DNA of 64,000 nt from an uncultured Muribaculaceae bacterium. Its GTDB lineage: Bacteria > Bacteroidota > Bacteroidia > Bacteroidales > Muribaculaceae. A program made the translations under genes and the position numbers. Of this stretch, positions 60,501 to 64,000 are shown one piece after another (position 1 is the first letter of the stretch; the number at the start of each line of letters is the position of its first letter). The stretch spans positions 40,196 through 104,195 of the forward strand of contig CAJTZS010000008.1 in NCBI GenBank assembly GCA_910584055.1, in the 5' to 3' direction. The notes under the pieces are model-generated. The model had not been told where the DNA came from. It made no database searches and saw only the letters and a program-made list of their open reading frames with translations.

Positions 60501-60824
60501 AATCCGCGTACCGATGCCTACCCGAGAATAATAGATGCATACGGTGAGTATCTCGGTCTTGGGAACTACATGGTGACAAGCGAGTCGATAACACGTGCCT
60601 CAATGATGCAGGACGTATCATATTTCAAACTCGGCTCATTGATGCTGTCTTACGTGCTCGACTACAAATGGCTAAAGAAAGCTCACATACAATCAGTGAC
60701 GCTTTCGGCAAGCATGAGCAACATATTCACCATCACCAACTACGACGGGATTGACCCCGAAACGCCTGGAGCCGTTTATCCCCAGCCGCGCACCTACTCA
60801 TTCGGTCTTTCAGTAACATTCTAA
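57501..60824 (+). CDS. SusC/RagA TonB-dependent receptor of the protease operon
   Basis: 1107 aa with signal peptide (MNRRTILNLLAIPLAVLFSI), CarboxypepD_reg domain (VDALKEPLPGATVKVKNRTQ), TonB-box region (LDQVVVTGYQRTTKRRTTGS), plug (MLMQGKIAGVDVKALSGRPG; VTVLKDASAAAIYGSRAAGG) and barrel ending in YSFGLSVTF. The start follows the protease stop by one base. RagA-type members import oligopeptides, and the neighbour protease favours that here. Confidence 0.95.
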   Translation: MNRRTILNLLAIPLAVLFSITADASDSDPVVKVELTIVDALKEPLPGATVKVKNRTQGKSADADGHVLMYVRPGSTLIVSYVGMKNSEIKISDKPYKGVVELESDHAQLDQVVVTGYQRTTKRRTTGSVGVLSAEDLKGTPTANLDMLMQGKIAGVDVKALSGRPGESAKVRIRGTNTITGNADPLWVVDGVPLQKDIPSISSSQIRAGDFNDIFTNGISGINPNDIESVTVLKDASAAAIYGSRAAGGVIVVTTKRGKEGKISISYSGNVSLVTKPGRSANLMNSAEKLAFEQELWDEFSARKFASGQRYPVIGAVGQIRSGYGKYKGWNKQQQDAEIQRLGENTTDWFNELFQNSVSTSHYLSLSGGSEKINYYVSGGYAYNSGLVKKTDYERYNINSKLDIKPSKKVKIGVQVDLSMQNANGPSAGVDPFRYAYFANPYEKPYNADGSYSADGTYFNMSHANGAYEQNLPPEGFNVMREINETSNESKSFSASAIASISWNIWDNLSFEGLASYGYTDNKTDNINGTNTYSAWLDRPFEGMASSTSKRKYGSILQTAAYNTNYNLRGHFHYHKEFANIHYISALAGAEIRGQYSKNIFEKRYGYDPVSGNSSIPVYPEGTNVDYATLLSYAAIVDGLSGQSRIKDAFASFYLSLDYVLMNRYVLSLTGRTDGSNNFGSDEQFNPTGSVGLSWNVDQESWMQPLAPWLSSLSIRAAMGYTGNINRSVYPRLVMTYSSQFRKSDDQMYRMGFIGNAPNPHLRWEKTRDMKVSIDMGFFSDRLRIQGELYDRLTRDAVSSQPVVYSTGFGTQSFNTSELLNQGAELSVSATPLRTQDWHLTIGANIAWNRNKLLKFNPPAVSMFNSNYVGYPIGSVIAGKVQGIDPTLGIYTYEVRPDAAMNTAADRAKSQNYAFYLGTANAPTNGGYSISVGWKKLSLSLGGSYSIGAKVLNNISAPGSYSTISGYGASVVETPATQDNDLYVYHFNTTRDHINRWTTYNPRTDAYPRIIDAYGEYLGLGNYMVTSESITRASMMQDVSYFKLGSLMLSYVLDYKWLKKAHIQSVTLSASMSNIFTITNYDGIDPETPGAVYPQPRTYSFGLSVTF

Positions 60825-60835
60825 CAGAGACGATC

Positions 60836-62248
60836 ATGACATCAAAACAGATCATAACATTATTCATAACGGCGGCATCGCTTGCGTCGTGCACGAATTA
60901 TCTCGACATCAAGCCATACGACAAAGTGATTCCTGAAACTCCGGAAGAGTTTTCCGCAATGCTGCATACCCACCTGAACAACATTGACCAAGGTACGGAG
61001 AACTATCTCGTTCCAAACTTCTCTCACACTTCAAGTTTCGATGCGTCATATGCCGATGATTTCGAAGTGTGCCTGACAGAAGTCGGGGCAAACCTATTGT
61101 CTAATTATGTGGGCAGTTTCCTGCAATATAACAATTATGACAACATATACAGCAACCTGTATCAGTATATACGCGACTGCAACATCATTTTCGACAACAT
61201 GGATGATAAAGAAAGCCCGGAAGCGCAGGCAATACTCGCAACCGCATATGCAATGCGAGGCGTGTCATACTATCATCTTATCAAATATTTCTGCCAGGTA
61301 CCGGAACCGGGCAATTACGACTCGCAGCTCGGAGTGCCTATCGTGACCCAGTTCGACATGGAGGCCACACCGCCACGCAGTTCAATGGCCCAGAGCATTG
61401 CACAAGCCGAAAAAGACCTTATAACTTCCATATCATATGGGCTGGAAGATCCAATATACCGTTTCACAAAAGACGTGGCAAAAGGATATCTTGCCCGTCT
61501 CTATTTCTGGAGCCGCAGATGGAGCGATTGCCTCCCACTTGTGCGCGAATTACTCGCAGCCCACCCACTCCTTCCTGCGGAAGCGTTCGAAGCCATGATG
61601 TCTGAACCATATAAGCTTGCCGGCAACCAGATTATCAAGGCATACCGCTCAATCTCTTCTTCAGGTAGCGGTTCGGTTTCCGGAATAATATCAAGCCTGC
61701 AATATAGACCCGTCAGCATAAGGTATATAAGCAATTTCTATGACGACGAAAAAACAACCGACATACGCTATAACATGTATGTCAACACAAAACGGCAAGC
61801 CAAAAAAGGAATATTCTGCGGAATGAGGTCGGCGGAGTTCAAGCTGATGGAAGCGGAATGCCTATACCATCTCGGACAAAACAAAGAAGCCCTCGCTGCC
61901 ATCAACGACCTCCGGCGCAACCGCATAGCCAACTATTCAGACATAGAAATGGATGCAATTCCGGCCCTGAATCCACGGGAATTAATGAAAGTGGATGTAA
62001 ACGGCAACACGATAACGCCACTGCTCGGTCTTATCCTCCGCGAACGCAGGAAGGAATTATTCCTGGAAGGAGACCGGTTCTTTGAGATGAAACGCAACGG
62101 CGCGCCATCATTTACAACCTATTTCAACGGTGTGAAATTCACCACGCTAAGCTATATGTACACATTCCCTATCCCAATCCGGGATCTTGATGTTTCGAAC
62201 AACCTTATCCAGAATCCGGGATATACAGAATTTGTAAACAAGTATTAA
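60836..62248 (+). CDS. SusD/RagB-family lipoprotein of the protease operon
   Basis: Lipoprotein signal (ITAASLASCTNYLDIKPYDK), TPR-like helices (ATAYAMRGVSYYHLIKYFCQ; ECLYHLGQNKEALAAINDLR) and the C-terminal block LILRERRKELFLEGDRFFEM with LIQNPGYTEF. At 470 aa it is at the short end of the family, with a smaller binding face than the SusD at 33028. It pairs with the SusC gene 11 nt upstream. Confidence 0.93.
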   Translation: MTSKQIITLFITAASLASCTNYLDIKPYDKVIPETPEEFSAMLHTHLNNIDQGTENYLVPNFSHTSSFDASYADDFEVCLTEVGANLLSNYVGSFLQYNNYDNIYSNLYQYIRDCNIIFDNMDDKESPEAQAILATAYAMRGVSYYHLIKYFCQVPEPGNYDSQLGVPIVTQFDMEATPPRSSMAQSIAQAEKDLITSISYGLEDPIYRFTKDVAKGYLARLYFWSRRWSDCLPLVRELLAAHPLLPAEAFEAMMSEPYKLAGNQIIKAYRSISSSGSGSVSGIISSLQYRPVSIRYISNFYDDEKTTDIRYNMYVNTKRQAKKGIFCGMRSAEFKLMEAECLYHLGQNKEALAAINDLRRNRIANYSDIEMDAIPALNPRELMKVDVNGNTITPLLGLILRERRKELFLEGDRFFEMKRNGAPSFTTYFNGVKFTTLSYMYTFPIPIRDLDVSNNLIQNPGYTEFVNKY

Positions 62249-62273
62249 GCATTATACCACAATAAGTCAACTC

Positions 62274-62498
62274 ATGGAAAAAAACACAATAAAGAATATA
62301 CTGAAGGGCACAACATTGCTTATGCTTATTTCCGCCCCCCTCTTCCTCCCTTCATGCGAGAATATCGATGAGGTTCCGCCTTATAAAGAGACGACATCCG
62401 GTAAGACATATAAGATTCCTGATCCGGAACCAATGAACTCCGTGGATTTCGAGACTTTCAACGAAATCCGAGATGAATACCAGCAAGCAACCAAATAA
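62274..62498 (+). CDS. small lipoprotein (74 aa)
   Basis: Begins MEKNTIKNILKGTTLLMLIS, lipobox ..LFLPSCENID. The short mature part (EVPPYKETTSGKTYKIPDPE) has no recognisable domain. It lies between susD and the Calx-beta-like lipoprotein and is co-directional, so it should be an accessory of the outer-membrane complex; RagAB-type complexes can carry small extra lipoproteins, but this one cannot be matched to any by sequence alone. Confidence 0.65.
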   Translation: MEKNTIKNILKGTTLLMLISAPLFLPSCENIDEVPPYKETTSGKTYKIPDPEPMNSVDFETFNEIRDEYQQATK

Positions 62499-62561
62499 AC
62501 CAGAGATTGAGGTCACACAGATTCCAGTCTCTTAGATTAATCACCAATAATTAACTTGAGA

Positions 62562-63842
62562 ATGAAGAAAATTTCAATTAAACTTCTCGGCCTGGCACTC
62601 GTTCTTTTCCAGGGTGCCGCTCTCTCTTCCTGCGATTCTAAAGATGACGACGCCCCGGCAATACCGGAAGTAACCGTTACACAGACGCACTACAATCTTG
62701 CACAGGCCCCAATTACAGTTGAGGTAAAGGCTTCTACCGCTCCGGCGACTGACCTTCACATCCCATTGAGCGTTTCTGGGGATGCAAAAGAAAATTCAGA
62801 CTATACACTGAGTTCATCGGAATTTGTTATCAAAGCCGGTGAAACCACCGGTGCAATCACAGTGAGCCGAGGTTCCGCTGAAGCCGGCGACAATAATGTG
62901 ACCTTGACTCTTAACCTTAAACCAGGTACCGGTTATACCCTCAATGCTGTCAATTATTGCGAGATAACTCTACTTGGGAAGAACGGTTATATCATGACTT
63001 TCAGCAAGGCAGAAGCAAGCCTTCTTTCTGAAGACAGCTACTCGATTAAATTGTCTACAATGGATAACAAGGACTATAGAGTTCAGGTGGAAGAAACTTT
63101 CGAAATCGAGGTTGTCACCGACAAATCGACTGCCGTTGAAGGAGAGAACTTCTCTTTCCCCGAAGGGAAAACCATCAAAGTGCCCGTTAAAAAGAGCGAG
63201 GGTTCATTCAAGGTGAAACTTCTCAAGGCCGATCCTGAGAAAAACATCCTCGTTGTCCGTCTCAAAGAGAAAACCGGATTCGCAACAGGTTCCAACCCGA
63301 CGATGACTATTAAGGTCAATGGTCCGGACAACCTCAGCGGAACGTATGCATTCAGCGGAATCATAAACCTTGACTTATTTGAGATGTATGGCGAAAATAT
63401 TGAGCTTGCACCCAAAGGTTCTGCGGCTGACCAGTTCACATTATCCGGAAGCAACGAAGAAGGATATACTTTCACTCCCAACTTCAGCGGAGACCTAAAG
63501 AACTATTTCGGCACCGACAGCCGCAAGGTAACATCGGAGGGTGTCCAGTCCAAATTGTTTCAGGAACTCATGGGTAAATTCGTGAATGTACAGGTTCTCA
63601 AATTCCCCGGCATCAACACCAAATTCTCTGCCAAATATACAGAAACCCGTGATGCTTCCGTAGGTTTCCGCCTCATAGAGGTAGACGGCAAGGAAATCCT
63701 TGAAATGACCATTGATGACTTCGCCCCTGCCGATGATGAGTTCGGAGGCATGACCTATGCTTTCATGAAAGATATGGATCAGGACGGTGTCAAAGGTTCA
63801 CAATGGATGCCATACCGCGTTCACTTCACCCGCGTAAAATAA
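62562..63842 (+). CDS. surface lipoprotein with Calx-beta-like repeats (426 aa)
   Basis: Start MKKISIKLLGLALVLFQGAA (62562), lipobox ..ALSSCDSKDDD. The first ~230 residues are two Calx-beta-like domains (ITVEVKASTAPATDLHIPLS; SGDAKENSDYTLSSSEFVIK; FEIEVVTDKSTAVEGENFSF). The C-terminal half is a single beta domain (SGTYAFSGIINLDLFEMYGE; YAFMKDMDQDGVKGSQWMPY). It takes the SusE/F position and probably binds the imported substrate on the cell surface. A terminator follows. Confidence 0.8.
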   Translation: MKKISIKLLGLALVLFQGAALSSCDSKDDDAPAIPEVTVTQTHYNLAQAPITVEVKASTAPATDLHIPLSVSGDAKENSDYTLSSSEFVIKAGETTGAITVSRGSAEAGDNNVTLTLNLKPGTGYTLNAVNYCEITLLGKNGYIMTFSKAEASLLSEDSYSIKLSTMDNKDYRVQVEETFEIEVVTDKSTAVEGENFSFPEGKTIKVPVKKSEGSFKVKLLKADPEKNILVVRLKEKTGFATGSNPTMTIKVNGPDNLSGTYAFSGIINLDLFEMYGENIELAPKGSAADQFTLSGSNEEGYTFTPNFSGDLKNYFGTDSRKVTSEGVQSKLFQELMGKFVNVQVLKFPGINTKFSAKYTETRDASVGFRLIEVDGKEILEMTIDDFAPADDEFGGMTYAFMKDMDQDGVKGSQWMPYRVHFTRVK

Positions 63843-63907
63843 GAAGCTGTTTAAAAATAACTTCTTATTACAGGCACACACTCCCCGGTATCAGATAGCC
63901 GGATAAA

Positions 63908-63937
63908 AAAGCGGCCGCTCTCACGAGTGGCCGCTTT
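63908..63937 (+). terminator. terminator of the protease/SusCD operon
   Basis: AAAGCGGCCGCTC pairs with GAGTGGCCGCTTT (one G-U pair) around a TCAC loop and is followed by CTTT; a bidirectional shape is possible. Confidence 0.8.
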
Positions 63938-64000
63938 CTTTAACAGAAGTTGTTTAAACTAATTTCTATATGTTAATAATACAGTAAAATCATTAAAATA

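Overview
This looks like a chromosome fragment from the Bacteroidales, most likely a gut Muribaculaceae-type organism. The grounds are two SusC/SusD pairs, BACON-type surface lipoproteins, TAnnTTTG (-7) promoters with TTG about 19 nt upstream, weak A-rich ribosome sites, a Ser-type sulfatase, and SPII lipoproteins with short signal peptides. The family assignment is inference from gene content only.

Region 1 (1 to about 20,480) is the right part of an integrated phage-like element. Its left end and integrase lie outside the window. Its right end is a 3' fragment of a tRNA-Ser(GGA) gene, best read as attR. Most genes run leftward. They start from a face-to-face promoter switch (HTH repressor 19766-20281, opposing HTH gene 19336-19584), then a primase-helicase (15861-19112), small conserved phage genes, a ClpP-type prohead protease with a scaffold-like tail, major capsid, a structural protein, a ComF-like phosphoribosyltransferase, a PLD-family protein, and small and large terminase genes. 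Between these lie cargo genes that are AT-richer or on the opposite strand: membrane and secreted morons (481-654, 6923-8280), an S41 peptidase, an Abi_2/AbiF-like HEPN gene with a candidate downstream ncRNA, and an ArdA antirestriction gene. ardA and an unrelated 82-aa gene each sit to the left of a copy of the same ~145-nt imperfect palindrome carrying a consensus promoter in its right arm. This resembles the single-strand (Frpo-type) promoters of plasmid leading regions.

Region 2 (20.5-31 kb) is host chromosome: an RND-type metal efflux operon (adaptor, CusA-like pump, TolC-like channel, read leftward from 26.4 kb), a HAD hydrolase, a sulfatase, a secreted protein, a Dabb protein, purC, and an orphan nucleotidyltransferase beside a decayed gene.

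Region 3 (31.4-40.5 kb) is a leftward SusC/SusD locus: calcineurin-like phosphoesterase lipoprotein, SusC, SusD, and a BACON/jelly-roll lipoprotein. Perfect palindromes lie upstream and downstream of it. Region 4 (40.5-53.3 kb) holds housekeeping genes: TM2 protein, topoisomerase IV subunit A, GxxExxY protein, an S41 lipoprotein, manA, aspS, a NIF3-type protein, a zinc-ribbon coiled-coil protein, and the queuosine set queD-queE (+) facing queC-queF (-). Several intergenic spaces carry heptanucleotide or other simple repeats. A 227-bp MITE-like element with perfect 23-bp inverted ends lies at 53343-53569.

Region 5 (53.8-63.8 kb) is a rightward operon: a protein that fuses a subtilisin (S8) domain to a prolyl-oligopeptidase (S9) domain, then SusC, SusD, and two lipoproteins. 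The gene order suggests surface proteolysis coupled to peptide import.
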